Shown piece by piece: positions 1 through 35,330 of a DNA stretch of 64,000 nucleotides (positions are counted from its first letter, which is position 1; each line of letters begins with the position of its first letter). The stretch is from Gavia stellata (taxonomy: Eukaryota > Chordata > Aves > Gaviiformes > Gaviidae). Both the position numbers and the translations under genes were made by a program. Where the stretch lies: the NCBI RefSeq assembly GCF_030936135.1, contig NC_082619.1, positions 4,653,208 to 4,717,207 on the forward strand, written 5' to 3'. The notes under the pieces were generated by a model that did not search any database, had not been told where the DNA came from, and was given only the letters and a program-made list of their open reading frames with translations.

Positions 1-3000
1 GGGCGTGCAGTCCTGATGAGCATTAAGATAGAGATGGCAGAAAACTTGCCATCAGTTAGGACTTTGGATGTATGAACTACATATGCTCTGATTCACTGTA
101 AATGTTTAACCTTCAATTATGCAGGGAAATTAATAATCTGCTTTTTCTTCCAGCAAATTCTCAAAAGGCATCCTGATATCCCCCCACCCCCAACTCCATG
201 ATTTGATTCTCCTTCCCTCCAAAGTTCTTCCAATCTACTCTTACCACCCTTGTTTAGCCACTCAATTTTCCCATTCCCCAAGGCAGTGCTCTTTCTCACT
301 GCTTGCAGGCAGGTTTTGCCCATGTCCTGAACTTGCAACTAACCTCTTTACCCTTGGGGTGTAACAACCTGCTCAACCCACCATTTTGTTCAGATCCAGG
401 CATGTTCAGAATCAGCAGGAGACAAATTAGTTGTACGGGAACTATATTTGTAGGTATGACAAGATTTATGGCACTAAGACAGTGACCAGAGCACATACCC
501 ACAGGATCACAGGAGATTTCTGTAAGGCAGCAGAGCATTCACAGGGAAGCAAACACGTCAGAACTGGGATAGGTTTCCAGCAGCGAGGGAGGTGGGACAC
601 TGAGCAGCACATGTCAAAGAATCAGGCAGGGAGTTCAAAAATTATGAGGTAGCACGATGGTTTGGGACATGCTCCAAGGCAGCATCCTGACATGCCCCAT
701 GTTACAGAAATCTCTATTGGAATCATCTCCTCTCACTTCTCAGGAAACAGTCTCAGAAAAAACACAGTGCACATTTTAAGAGGGAATCAGCAACAGAGTA
801 CTGAATAAAGACTGTTCGCTGCCATGGCCCTGAGCGCAGTCTGAACCTCAGTTCAGGTGCAGGGAGTCCTGGCAAGCCTCAGGGAAGAAATTATGACATT
901 TAGTTTTCCCAGACACGCACAGACTAGGAGGCCAAGTTTTGCTGTTTATCAACTTATCATGCAAGAACAGAAAGTGGGTCAGCAAGCATGGTATCCCAAA
1001 AATGAAGAAAACTATCTTCCAGTCCCTTCTTCCAGGATGGTTTTGATCGATGTATGTAGGCATGAACACAGCTGATTTTTAGAATGAAAAAACAGAGAAA
1101 CTGCTTGAGCCCAAGTCTGTAGTGGACTCCCCCAGACTAAGTCAAGCAGCAGTGCAAGTAATTCAGCGCTCAGGAAAGGAGAGAAAGATCTTCACACCTA
1201 AGCTCCTGGGGCCCCCGGGCAGAGGCATATTACCAGCCCTGGGTGCTGTAACTGCATCAAAAATCAACCCAATGTACAGCAGAGCAGTGATTATAACATC
1301 AGATTTAGCACAGGCACACACAGCTTTAAGCTATTCTTCCTGAGTGTCCTACATTAACAAACCCAAACAAATTAAGGAATGAGTAATGAAAAGGTAGGAG
1401 GTGGCAAGGCTTGTTTTGGTTCAGGAAAGGATTCCCATCCCTCGCTTGGAATCTAAATTAGATTCAATTTAGATTAGAGTGAGGCAAGGCCAAATTCCCT
1501 TGATGAATGAGTTGCTGCAGTAGATCACTTGTATTTTGCAGCCATTCTTCAGTAAATGTATTTTTCATCTTCTGCTGCTACTTTTGTTTCTGATCTCGTC
1601 AGCTTTATGCCGTGCCCTCCCTTGTCCCTCTGGGTTAGGATATCCCTTATTATCTCTCTTGGTAAGGAAAGAACTAATTTCTTGTCTAGTAGAGAGAGAA
1701 TGTGTTCTTAGCCTGATAAGTGGTTTATCTCCATAAACATGCTTTCTAACGCAACAACACCCCACACACTCACAAAACCAAAGGAATTAATCACAACCAA
1801 TGATGCGACATCCAGAAGTGAAAGCTCCCTCTCCTGCGCAATATACTAGTATTATAGCCAGTTTTTTTTTTTTGCTAAAGGAAAAAATCCAGGAAAAATA
1901 CACATAACATAAGAAAACCCATATTCATGCTTACCATGACTGCAAAAGGATCTCAGTCCACCTAATAGACTTTGTATGGGCACAGCGCTCACATGTCCAA
2001 GGCAGATATACAATTGCAAGCAACATGTTTTACACAGGCAGTAATTCCACAGTTTTGACAATCAAATCCCACAGATTATCATTTGAGATATGAGTGATAT
2101 CAGCTAAGATGTTCAGTCCCTGCTATCTCCCTCTCAGGAGAAATCAAGAACATACAGCAACTTAAAATAGATACTCAGTTCCTCACTGGACTGAAACTCT
2201 TTAGCCTCTGACTCATCTCCATGAGGAAGACAAGCATATGTAATTCATATGTTGATCCAGAACAGTGTGCCAGACAGACCTTTATGTGCCACCCGCTTCA
2301 ACAGAAAAGCGATTAATTAATTTCATACTTATCAAGTACTGATTTACAGCTTGTTCTTCCTGGGTAATAGGGTTTCTGTAAATCAAAAGGCCATCGCTGA
2401 CACATTCTGCTGGAGTGCTGAAAAGCATCCGTGCGACTTAAAAGCACTACCTGTGTCAAAGCTAATGGAATTGGGTTGATTCACCTAGAAACTCTGGACA
2501 CACGCCTGGCTTTCCTCTCATACACTGAACATTTTAGCAGTGCCGCTCCAACATATGCCAAAGGGGAATTGGCATTCAGAATTTTTAAATGGCAAACAGT
2601 ACATCCAAATATTGGGTAGGACAAATTATTTCCAGCTGACAAACTAAATGTTTTACTAGATTAAAGCTTTTTTGCAGTGGGCACAATTGTACAGCAAGTT
2701 ATCACAAAAGCATGTGAGGCAGCTGATAACAAACAGGGATGTGCCCAAAGGCAGACAGTATTTTTGTCAGAAGAAATGGGAAATGGGTACTGACCAGCAG
2801 CACCTTTGAGCCACCATGAGAGATAAACTTATCCTGTTGCTATACTAGGTTCCACAGAGCCCATGGAGAAAGACAAAACCTTAAGAGGCAATTCAGAGCA
2901 GGAGACTGAATCCAGTAGGTCAAATCTCTGCTTAGAGGGAAAACCTGCAGCAGCCAGGCTCCTAATTATAATTCCACAGTCAAGTGACTGGGGGAGAGGG

Positions 3001-6000
3001 CATAAGCAAGGAACTTATCTGGGGATAATGTATCTGTCTGATGTGCTTTCAGTTTCCTCTCATGGACAAAATTAAACTGCTTTGTTTCATTGGTCCAGTT
3101 TCCTTTGCAAGTGTTCTAGTTTTTGCCTCTTCCTTAGAGAACCCAATTTCATGATGGGCAGCTGCAAAAATACTAAGCTTTCATTTTTAGTGCTTACGTT
3201 TTGCTTAAACACGCTACCTTTGGCAGAATCAGTCCATTAATCATTCTGGTGAGAAGAAAAACACAGAACTACTTTTCCGAGTACAAGACAATTCCCACAG
3301 GACCGGTAATTTATTAAGACTGATTTTCTTTATGATGCTATTTTCCCTTTCTGCACTTCGGTGGCCTTTGCAAAACTGTTTCACTATTGTATTTTAGTCT
3401 TTGTTTCCTAGTAGCATAGCATATAATTCTTCCTTTCTGATGTTTGGTTTTACATGCATTCAACTTTGTGATAAAATGATACTCATTTTTTGTAGTACCA
3501 CTTCAGCAGCTGAATAATATACTTTAAGATGATACTGCAAGACAGTAATATTTGAATGCAATGCTGATTTTGTGCAATAACCCAATAAAAACAGACATTG
3601 TTCCAAGGAGCTGCTCTCTTGAATGGATGCTCAGAAACTTCTGAAATTATTAATCTTAAAATACATTATGTTAAAGAGTAATCTACTCCCAAATGATGCA
3701 GCAGCCTAAACTCCTACATGCTATGAATACAAAGCCTCATTTTAACACGTAGCGTAAATTTTCAAGGTTCTGAAATAGCTAAAAATATATTATTACGTGC
3801 ATGTGAAATATCAAAGTATCCGACTTCACTTCCAAGGAAGAAATTCTAACTCATGTATTTTAATTTGCCATGATTACAGTTTCCAGAGGAGAGAGGAATA
3901 AATACACATTTTGGAACTTTTCTAGTCATCCTGGAAGTATTATCTGTGTATACTGAGCTGCCTGCCCAAATTGCACTACAATTTAAAACAATTACATGAG
4001 AAGACAAAGACAGAATTTACTATTGCTAAAACGCACATGGCTAGCATCCAATAAAACCTCAAGACAGTAACTAAGCTACGCACATTCCCAAATTTAAATT
4101 CACATCAACGCCAAGAAGGATGACAACTTCTCAAGTAAAGTTGGCGTTATGGCACTAAGCACTGTAAATCTCATCACACAACGGCTTGCATTAAGTAAAC
4201 TAGAGCACGTCTGTTTCCATGGCTTTTAGGGCACCTCATGGAATCAAGATCCCAAAATGCCGCACATTCCTTTTCTAACAGTTCTCTAAGCTCAAATGGT
4301 TTCATAGCCCATCTACACATTTGAAGAGGAATAAGCCCGTCTAGTCAGAACCAAACTGTAAAAAAGAAATTTGATTCAATCCTTTATTTCCCATTCATAT
4401 CAAGTGCCTAAATGCCTAATTAGCTAGGAGGGCAAGCTACACAGGCAGGCTGGAGGCCAACCTATTTATCATTTGCATTTAAGCAATGCTTTCATATTTG
4501 CAAAGTGCTATGCAAATACCAATTACCGCTATGATGCAGCAGTGCTTATTAACACAAGCACAGTGCTGATGTGATTATGCTGCTTCCAGCTCCGGAGCTA
4601 GCTCATTTGCCAGCAGCCCAGCAGTCTCTGCCCTGCCTGCCTCCTGTTGCAGGATATAGTTATGCTATGACACTCCCATCTCCCTCACGTTGTCCTGGAA
4701 AGTGCCTGGAATAAGAGCACCACAATACATCAAAATTGACTTCCAAAGCATGAAGCTCAGGTTCAACACTGCGCATGCCCCTGACACTTGTGGGGCAAGG
4801 ACAGCTCTGCAGACAGGCTACACACCAGGCAAGGAAAAGTAATAAAGCTCATTTGATAGGATGTCCCAGTTATCCCCTGCTCTGTCCATCTTTTCACAGG
4901 GTTGTCAAGGGCATTGAGTATATGTTGCACTTCACAGTCCTTCGCCTTATTAAACTCAGAGCATCTCCTATAACTGTGTTCACTTTTGATTCCTCTCTTC
5001 CACTTCCAGAGAAAGACACGGAGCACATGGCATTTGTCCCAGGAAAGGAACAACCTCCTGCGTCCTGGGAACCACTTGGGTCAGATCCACTACCAAAAGG
5101 ACTCAATTTGTTTTCCCTCTTGTCAAAACCACAGGCTATTGCCTGGCTATTTCAGCTCATTTGCTTGCTTATACTAATGTTGTTCTTAGCTGCCTGTAAG
5201 TCACAAAAGAGCTGAGCCACCACCTACTTACTCATCGTAAAACTTTGTGTACTGAACATGGATTTGGTGACACAGGGAGCCTTTCATTCATAGCTAGCTT
5301 CTTCGCAAATCATCTTACCCCAGACACATTCAAAATAACTGACTCTTGGAGGAAAACTTAATGGGACTTGCAAAATCCTGTTTTTGGTAAAAATCAGCAT
5401 TAACAGCAAATATTTCTCCATGGCAAATCAGTGTGACCGACTGAAGCTCAACTCCTAGCAAAATGTGTTAAAAGGGAGCCCAAGGACTATGCATACTCAC
5501 ATCTGTGACTAGTTCAGATGTGCCTGTAGACAAAAGCCAAATCCAAACAGTGCAAGCTGGGGAAATGCTAGTTCTAATATTTAAACTATGTCACCCAGAC
5601 TCATCTATATGAATTTGTTCCTAAGAACAGGATTCATCTCCCCTAAAAGCTAGGTATTTCATGTGAAGTATTCTTCCAGGCTGCTCCTTTGTGCACGCAG
5701 AGAATAGCATGCCTCTACAGCGTAATTATTATCTCATATACACCTAATAGGAATGAGGCGAATTGCTGTCTGGATGTAGCTTCTTTCTTCCTTTTGACTA
5801 TAAAAACAAGCTGAGTGACTAGTGTAGCCTCAAGAGTTAGATTAGATGAACTGTATCCCATCCTAAGCAATTTTGTACTAGGAGATCTTACTGTGTTTTG
5901 CAGCTATCAAGCAAATTCTACGGGGAAGGGAGACACACAAATCAAGCAAGCAGAAACCTCAGGTCTCATCCTTTCACTGGGACCTTGCTGCTGCTATTGA

Positions 6001-6224
6001 TTTTACTACGGAAGCACTCAGACTGTGGGGACTGCCAGCTGTAAAAGCCCTAGAATAGACCGATACCCCCAGCAAACAGAGGTCCTCTCTGCACCGCTTT
6101 ACACAATAATGCTGTGAGTCCATCCTATTCCATCAGTGCTCGAGGTGGTGGTCAGAAAACAGAATAGGCAAAAACACTTAGCAGGGGGCTGTGACACCGT
6201 ACCAAGTTGAGGCGATACTCAGCT

Positions 6225-6330
6225 AGGACCCCAGATGTACTGGATGATCTTGTACAAGTCACTGCCTCTCCGTGACTCAGTTTCTCTATCTGTAAAGTGG
6301 AGATGATACTCCTGACCTCCTTTGCCAACT
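6225..6330 (+). repeat. MIR-like SINE fragment
   Basis: The stretch around 6245-6320 reads as a diverged MIR core on the + strand: a CAAGTCACT segment, then CTCAGTTTCTCTATCTGTAA, then a GTGGAGATGATA-like run and a CTCC segment. These come in the same order and spacing as the MIR consensus. It is old and has no flanking duplication I can see. The ends are approximate. Confidence 0.65.
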
Positions 6331-7965
6331 ATTATTAGATCTGCTGATGAAAAAACCCAAACCCTAACACATAGGTGTTACTACTCACTAACTAGGGGCA
6401 TTTTACAAATGCCTTTAAGCGTGATACTAAAAAGGCCCAGTTCTGCAACCTTCCTCAAGCTGAGCACAGTAAAAAGAGATACCACAGACATGACTTATAA
6501 AAGGAGAAGAGCTACAGGGCAAAATCTAAACTTGGCTAATGTTTTCTATTTAAGATAACAATTCGGAACTGTTAAATACAAACACCTCACTAAAACAAGA
6601 CTACAAACCACTTAAATACATCTTGCATCTAACAAAACTTTGCATTCTTTGGGGATAGAATAGTTTTTCAAAACATTAACCATGCTACCCTGAGCCATTT
6701 CCAAAGTCAAACAGACTGCAAAAACTAGTGAATTCATTGCTAGCCAAGCCCCAGTCCTGTAACTTTCTATATTTCTCACTTATCTGACTTTATTCTAATT
6801 TGCATCGAATGAGTGGTTGGACTGGTTCTCAGCAGCAGTCAAACAATATCCAGTGTAAATCAAAGTCAAGGGCATTTTCCCAAGAGGAAAGTAGGTGAAA
6901 GGTAAGGCTGGATTTTCCTACTGCATTAACTGTCCCAAGACTGAAAGTGCAAGGTGAAACTCTGCCCACGTACAGGGACACACTCAGCGTTGGTGTACAG
7001 CGGGGCGATGGCAACAGTGCAGGCAGAGGCAGAGTGCCTCACTCATGCTGGCTTCGTGGAAGGCTCTGAAGAGAGTGCAAAGGCTCCTTCCTCTCTTTAC
7101 GGCCATTGCTCCCTCCAAGGCCACCTCACCACGCGTATGGACCTACAGCACGTAAACCTTTCTCTGGATGGAGCGAAGTGGCAGGAAAGTTTTTTCATTG
7201 CAATTTTCTGTACCATGGCAGAAGCACAGGTAACTTACGTTAGCAGTGCACAACCAAAATAGATGGGCTTTTAGAAACTGGTGAGAATAAGGACTGTGAA
7301 TTTCTCATGCTCATCGTGCAAAGGCCCTAGGTCATGGCACCGGCACTTTCCCTAGTTCTGCATTTTACCTCTCAAATTGCTCATCTCCCACCTGCAACAT
7401 GTCAGACTACCTGTGCGACTCTGAAGTGAGACACTGAGTTACAAGTACAAAGGATGGTGTGGGACCAAAGCAGAGGCACTGGCAGTGAGGGCATGGAAAC
7501 TCGGCCAAGCCCCTTCACGTGGCTTTGACAAACCTGAAACAAGTTTTTCTTGACCCTGAGTATTTTCTGTACAAAGCCGAGTGCAAGGTCTGTATGGTAA
7601 GATTTCACACTGCTCTGGGCTGTGTACAAACCCATTCGATTTTCAAATTCCACAGGTAAAACTCTGTTTGCAACTTCATGTCACAGCTCAAACATCCCAG
7701 TTGTGTAACACCTTAAACTATTTCAAGACCATTTTCTCTCACCCCAGAAGCCTTCTCTGAATTTTACTCAAGGACACAAATGTGACCATTATTGCTAGAG
7801 GACAGAGCTTCAGAAGGAAATACAAATGAAAAATGAAATACATACAGATTCTCTTGAAATATCTCAAAAGGTATGAGGAATTGAACAGAGAATACTCTCC
7901 CTCCCTCCCTCCCACCTTTTAAAGCAGCCAACAGAATTCCACTGCAAAGACACCACATGCAAATG

Positions 7966-7999
7966 AAAAAAAAAAAAAAAAGAAAAAAGAAAGAAGAAG
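7966..7999. repeat. A-rich simple repeat
   Basis: Sixteen consecutive A residues are followed by a purine-only run of AAAAAAG, AAAG and AAGAAGG units. No recognisable retroposon body lies immediately upstream, so it is listed only as a simple repeat. Confidence 0.8.
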
Positions 8000-9765
8000 G
8001 GGACACAGCAGTCTCTATTAAATGCTTCAACAGATGCCTACCACCTTGCCTGCTCTGGTAGCAGCTCTATACAATCCACCCACTTTTCTGGGAATGCAAA
8101 AGTGCAAAGGCAAAATGAAAAAATAATTTAAAACCAGTCATTTTTAAACGTGGTTTACTCTTTTCTTCCACTAAGCCACTGAAGCCCACAGTTTTCAATA
8201 TCCTTTTCAACTGTTGGCCATTTAAACTTTGCTTCCTGCCTGCAAATCTGCCAGCATGGTTACAGATGGGAATACCAAACACAGAGGTCAATCTGTATCG
8301 GAGCAATGGTCGCTGGCTGTCAGCTCTTGTGAACCATGAGCCATCACTTTGTCAGTCTCAGCCTTCGGCTTTGCAAGCTGTGACTAAAGATCCTGACTTG
8401 CTCTGCTAGCAGCTGTTGCAAGCTGTGAGCCAGCATCTTGGCATTCACAGCTGAAACACTCACCGCTTCTGTGCTCACAAATTGTCATTTTCAGTTAGCA
8501 GAACTCTCGGGTGACACGGCAGCAATGCAAGGACATCACAGGGTGAAAAAAGGATCATCTGTTTGAATGACCCACATTCAACCAACTGACTCATTCTAAA
8601 TCATTTTCTGATAGAGGACATCCAGACAGTAAACATCTGGCTGTGGCACCCCAGCCATTTTCCAATGAGAATTATCTTGCCAGTCAACATCTAGTCCCGC
8701 TGCTGTATTGGTTGTCAATTACTTGTGCAGTCACATTAGTGCAATGACCTGCTTTTCATCATAAAAAAAACCAACCAAAAGCTGCAGGACCAACACTTTC
8801 TAAGCAAAAGAGCGTCTTTGCTAAATAATACTTACTTTGTTTCCACGTGAAATTAGGAAATAATTCTTGCCCATTCAAAGTGACTTTTGACAAATAACGG
8901 ACAAGACCCTTCCAGAGGCCGGGTATGGAAACCTTTGCTGACCACAGACAGCTGGTTTCTAGACAGCATTACTTACAAACATGTAGCACACATACCATGT
9001 ATTTTACAAGCGAGTCTACCCCAAAGCTTCCTCGCTTACATTTGCACGGGTGCTTTGGGGTAAACATACCTCTGCACTACTATCCATTTCCTCTTCCCAC
9101 ATGTCCAGCTTTAGCTACAGATAGGCCCATACTCACATCCCTCTTTTAACTGTCCCTTTTTCATCCTGTCTTCACCCTGAAGACTTAGCTTGCCTCTGAC
9201 ACTTGACAGGCTGTGATGTCTGTCAGGAATGAGGTTGGGTATGTTGTTCCAGAGGAGTAGATTCAGACTGCAAACTACAGGTTGGCTCCACAAGTTCTAG
9301 ATGCACTGGTTTGGCACATTAACCACATCAGATAACATCTTAAAAGGAAAAATACATTGTTTTGCCTGAGAATGATGAAAGCATCAAGACCGCAGCTGTT
9401 TGAAAGGAAGACTAGAATTTACAAATTCCTATAAATCATTTATGATTGCAAATGAAATGTTGGAAATATCACCACGTTTAAAGAAGGAAGTTATACTCTG
9501 TTTCCACACCAGCTTCTAGTCCTGAGTGTACCTTAGCACAGCACCAGGAAATTGCAAAGAGGAAGAAGATTAGTTTTCCTTACTGTTTTTAGACCACGTT
9601 CAATATTAATTTAGTAATGGTTCATATTAATAGCACTAGGAAGCAGGAAGATAAAATACCAAGAAGAATAAGAAAGTCCTAGGTACTGTGTCTCGCTTGT
9701 GGCTTCTGTTTTCTTCCTCAGAGACAGAAAATTCCAACAAAAGATTGCTTCTAAGTAATATTCTG

Positions 9766-9776
9766 CCCCCCCCCCC
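9766..9776. repeat. Poly(C) tract, 11 bases
   Basis: An uninterrupted run of eleven C residues is followed by AAAG. It is a homopolymer with no visible role. Confidence 0.8.
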
Positions 9777-12700
9777 AAAGAAATGTGCAAGTTTTACTTC
9801 TTATCTTCTTGAACTTTTTTTGGGCAGGGAGCAGCTAGCTCAGCAGTTGATAGTAAGCCCTGACAGACACACCTCTGTAGCTCACTATTTCAAGTAACCC
9901 AGGTTTACTTTAGATGTATTACAGACAGTCATGGCTTCTTGATGACCCACGTGAAAATGTTTTGAATGAGCAGTTCTCCATATCAGAAAGTGACAGAATA
10001 TAAATGACTGTATTGTTGCAGAAATCTCAGTAGAAACTCTGTAAACGAAGACTAGAGATGAAAAGACCAGTCACTCCCCCCACGCCTCACTAGCTCTTCT
10101 TCAGATGATGTGAAGAAATAAATGACATATTGAAATACATATATGAAATGCTACATTTCATCCGTGTTATCTCTTTGTGGATATACAAAACTCACCTCAG
10201 CAGCATATTAGCTTCAAAAAGGTGAGGGCAGGCCAAGTCCTTTTGTGAAATCGAGGTAAAACTTTCCCTGAAACAGAGTACAGCTGCGGTGACTGTGCCA
10301 AGTCCCTAGGGATATCAAGTCAGCATGGTACTTATAGTGAGGCACACTATAGTTCACCATTTAAAATGCCATCTTAAAAGCTGGGAATTAAGCCTATTAC
10401 TCCTCATAATTTCCTACTCACCTTTTGTTAACAGGAAAGGAAAATTAGAAAAAGGCACAGAAATATACCTTTCCATGAACTCTGTGCAGTACAACGTAAA
10501 CCAGAATGTGCAATTCCCCCATCACAGGAAGGAGAATGCTGTAGGCACTCAGACAAGGAGTGGCTTACGACCAACGCCTAAATGACCAGTGCCAAAATAC
10601 TGCCTAAGCTTTTGCTTTAATTTGGCTCCTGAGAGCTCTATACAAGTGCTTGCTTCATCACTTGTGGCCTATGAATTATGGTTTAACATCTTTGGGTTAA
10701 ATTAAGGAAAAAAGGTAAGATTTAGCAAAAGCTTTTCCCTCTTTTGCTGAGAGGGGCGCTTCTCCTCTCCACTGCGTAAGTAAACAAGGAGTCCTCAAAA
10801 CTTCTCACCATTGCTAAAGGATGGACCCAGAATACATTCTCAGCCCCTTCTACTTGCCTTCACTAACAGGTTGCCTGCTACTAGCGATAGCTGGCTGCAA
10901 AGCCTGGTTTTAAAGGCTACTTAAAGGACAAGGAAATCATAGAGCTCATGTACATGCCTGCCAGTATAAGCCCAGCTCATCTGCAGTTCTACCCCACCTT
11001 TGAAAGATGATTTCAGCACCACAGAACTATCGCCTGAAGTTCAGGTTTTGTTTTACCCTTGGCCTCGAAGGAAAAAGAAACAAACAAAACACTTCTCTAT
11101 CACAGGCGATAGGCCTGTGCCAGGACAGCGAGACAGACACACATTCTGCTCTCGGAGACGTTATTTTTGCTGCTGTGAAAGCAAGGGATGAACAAGGAAA
11201 GCACGAAGCAGAGAGGCTGCTGTGCTCCCTCTGCCGGCTCTCCCGGAGGAAAGGCAGCAAGCCTGCACCACGCCTTGGAAAAGCAAATTTAAGTATAGAT
11301 CTACCACCCACTCCTGCCTTTTCAGGTACTTCTAAAGCTGCATGCTGCCATTTTTGCTAATGCAGGCCCCACTTCATACAAGATAGGAGGCATATAAATA
11401 ACACAGCAAAATTCAACAGGCAAATCGCAGGCAAACACGTTACATTCTCCTTACTCCCAAAGCCCTTAAAAACGTTTACACCTTTGCTTCACGGTGAACA
11501 AATTTGAGAATCTGAGCATCGGTATCAGCAACCTGCAGTCTTCACGCACTACAAGTAAAGAAATGTGGTCTCTGCGTGTTAAATAACAGCAAAGCATTCT
11601 CCTGGCTGTCTTTTTACATATGCATACAGACATAGGAACTTAAGAGTAGGATCAAAATATGTCTTAATTCTGGTGAAGCAGTGCAAGAGATATAATAATT
11701 CAGAAGGGACACCTGATTTTTCTAGACTGGTATTTAGAAATCAGAACAATACTCATTCATTTTACCTTCTAAACAGGGCTCAGCTGTGAATGTTGAGACA
11801 CACTAGAAACACACGTGATGATTACAGCTCTCTGGCACAGAGAAGTATATTCCTCTCTATACATGCCACGTCTTGCCAAACCAAGGCACAAGTGCCTCAC
11901 TGGCAGGATTCAGTTGTGCACAGGCACTTGTCCAGAACTGCAGCCCGGGTTCTCATGTGGGCTCTATTTCTGGTACCTTTTCAGCAGGGTCAAACAACAA
12001 AATCCAAGACGACCAGCAGCAAGTGACTACTGTTAACAAGGATAATTCCTCCCAACAGTGGGATATTACGCTGTCCAACCACAGTACGTTGGTTCACGGG
12101 AAACAAGAGATTTGTCTTTTTACAGTGCTTCTCATCTTTACTTTGTATATCACAGGAAAATAATCCCTTCAGTGGACAAAATTAATGAAATTAATAGAAA
12201 CGAAAAAATAGAACTGTTTAACCATCAATTTTGCACTTCGAACTTGGCAGCTCAACGTAGATCGTTTCTCAGCAGCAAACCCGGCTCAATGCTTTGTAAA
12301 TATTGTTAAGCTATGGTACTGTCTATAGGGCTTTCCCAGTTAAGTTCATTTGCTACACACCCTTAAGACGACAGATGTGTCAGCATAAATATTGCAGGTA
12401 GACCAGGGTGTATGGGGTACTTCGCTGCCAAACGCTTTTCTAATTTGCATTTCTAACATCTGTCCCCAGGCAAAAGTAGTCATGATTTATAGAAGACAAA
12501 TGCAAAAACTGCCCAAATGACCCAGATAACATTCTAAATCACAAACCATGACTAAAAAGTACAGGGTAGTTGTTTTTACAAATCTGTAAATAGCAGGATA
12601 TAATGATAGACATTCTTGTTTTCCATCTACCAGCTATTCCTTGCCACTGGATTAGAAATCCCAGTTTTCAGTTAAAAATGCTAAATGAACATGACGAAGT

Positions 12701-14240
12701 ATGCTAGCCCTGTTTTCACATTTTCCAGCCCACTGTCTTTACCAACAGATCTGACGGACAATGCAACTGCGTTCCTGGAAGGCATTTCCCTATTTCCAAG
12801 TCCATGTTTCCTTTCACGTATCCCCCCACTTCCAGCCTCAGCAGCCTAGTTTGATGTCAAATATGCTCGCTGTACCTCTTGATCGTCTCGCTCTATATCT
12901 TTTCCAGCAATAGAGAGGACAATCTCAGTAATGGGTAACACATGACAGAGGCAGAGTCACTGGATACAGTCAATATATTACTGCTCCTGCATATGGTACA
13001 TATTGTGAAATCTCCAATACTTACATACATATGAAAAGGTTTATATTCAAGCCCCAGGACACAATACAGTTCTCGACACAAACAGCGGAAACTGAACGTG
13101 AAACCTTTCCAGATATGCTTATATATCTTGCGTAACATTCCAAGATTAAAGAATGCCATGGAAAAAGACCAATACACGCAAACTGAGAAGCGGAAACAGC
13201 TTCGCTTTTCAATACAAGTGTCGTTTAAGGAAATATGATACTCGAATCACTGGAAACCTGTCCGTGATTTGAACATGAATTTATTCATGCTCCTGTTGAA
13301 GTAGTAAAGGATGTTTCTTGGTAGTCTTCCCTACACTAACAGCTTATAAGTATGGCTTGAAACGGTCAACATTACTTACCTCCATTAACGTGTTGCCTCT
13401 CTCATGACAATTTGAGTTATCTGCTAGTGAATGTGGTACCTCACAACACCTCAAATGATGCAATTTGAAGCTCATGAATTATATAATGTAAAAGACCAAC
13501 TGCTGAAATGCTATGTTGTTCAGTAAGACCAGTTCTGTCAGAGAGATGAAAGACAGTCTTCCCCCAAACAATGTTATAGAAAATCTTTCACGATATTTGA
13601 CTTAGCTTTTTATCAGTTAAATTTCGGAGGTGAAGCAGCAGCTAACTTTACTTTAAAGTGATGAGATACGCCAAGTATCAAAAGTGTCATAAATCTCATT
13701 CTCTTTCCTGTATGGAAGCTGGTAACTGGTGCAGGACAAACAATTTAAATAAGCTATTCAGGAAAGTGCTCTTGCTGAAAATGCACCCGGAAGTGCTTTT
13801 TTTAGCTAAGCATGAAGGTTAAAAACACAACAAATGCAATACAAGAATTAAAAGTGAAGTCCAAGCTAAGAGGCTTGAAGGAGCACCACTCCACTAAATC
13901 CCTATGACTACCTAAACAGGGCAGGGATCTGACTTTTAGGGACCCTAGGCAGGCAAACAGAACATCATGTAAACAAGCAAGACAAAATGTGCACAGACTT
14001 CCTTTACCCCACCGTACGTTGCCACGACAGCTGGAAATCATAAGGGGAGTCCGGTGCTGGAAAGTCTCCGAAGGAAACTCTTTGCTTCTAGCAAGATGAA
14101 TAATACACCTGTTCCCTAGTCGTGAGCAAACACTACAAAGGAATAATTAGAAACTATCTGACCTGAAACCCACATGCCCATTACTGTGGTATTTTTCCAC
14201 CTACTACAGGTGAAACAGAAGATGGGCTGGACCTGGAAGG

Positions 14241-14279
14241 GGAGGGGTGGAGCGGCAGCACAAGATGCTGATTTATAAA
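14241..14279 (+). promoter_or_regulatory. ATP12A: ATP12A core promoter: GC-rich box and TATA box
   Basis: TTTATAAA at 14272-14279 is a good TATA box. A G-rich stretch (GGAGGGGTGG, 14241-14250) lies about 25 bases upstream and could be an Sp1/KLF-type site. Transcription would then start near 14303, giving a 5' UTR of about 220 nt before the ATG at 14522, with no splice needed inside it. The start site itself is inferred, not seen. Confidence 0.55.
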
Positions 14280-14521
14280 GCACTAGCAAACAGTGCTCTT
14301 TCTCCACAGGCTTTGGACAACGAACTCGTCCTGCCTGAAGGATGCCGAAGTGCAAGCAGGATTCCAGCTAACGTCTGCTTGCCAACTGAGAGGGAACCAC
14401 AACCTCTGTGAGCTTTTGCACTCCAATAGTCAAAACTGCTCTGAGCTACGTTATTCTCCAGTTGGGCTTTTGCTTTGGCTTGGCTGTTTCACCCCATCAG
14501 GAAAGGAATAAACTCACCAAG

Positions 14522-34841
<20,320 letters not shown>

Positions 34842-35330
34842 AACAGCCCTTATCACCGGTCGTCTTCCTCCTTGTGGAGAGCTTCTTCCCCACCTGACAC
34901 AGCCTCTGCTGCTTTAATGTCCTGTCTGTGCAATATCAAGCATGGGTTCGCCCCATGAAGGGGTGAAGAAATTTCATGAATTTCATGAAGAAATACGGAC
35001 TTTAGAGGTTGATAAATTACCTCCCACTGTACTGTAAAACTGATGCTTGTCTAGAAATTGAAATGCTACCTATTTTTGTAACAAGCACAATTTTCCCTCA
35101 TTCAAAGATGAACTTGGAGAGCACTCCGAGAGGAAAACATGCATAAAGGAAAAAAGACAGAAAATCCATATAATCTAAGGCATTAATTTGCACTAAAGGT
35201 GTTGTTTGCTGATTTTCTTTTTTTTGGTGGAACTGAATTCCAAGCGAGTGCATACATATATCTGTATTACCTTACCAAGGGTAAAAATGCTGTACAGGAA
35301 TAATTTGATAATAAAACTTTTTCCAGAAAA
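34842..35330 (+). terminator. ATP12A: ATP12A 3' UTR and poly(A) signal
   Basis: About 490 nt of AT-rich 3' UTR. AATAAA at 35310-35315 is followed some 15-20 nt later by a plausible cleavage site near 35330 and a T/C-rich element (CTCCATCTTATTTTCTT). The cleavage position is inferred. Confidence 0.7.

Larger units (their letters stand above)
1..14271. other. Intergenic region upstream of ATP12A
   Basis: I found no chain of open segments flanked by consistent splice sites on either strand. The longest open frame (146 codons, 4775-5215, + strand) resembles no family I know and has ordinary intergenic composition. The stretch holds a MIR-like SINE at about 6225-6330, a 16-A run at 7966, an 11-C run at 9766 and a CT-rich (CTCC)n patch near 7900. 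Distal enhancers of ATP12A could lie here, but nothing in the sequence singles one out. Confidence 0.6.

Noticed and set aside
4775-5215. 146-codon open frame, + strand, with a hydrophobic C terminus
   Set aside because: No family resemblance, no splice-compatible neighbours and a strong antisense open frame as well; most likely chance.
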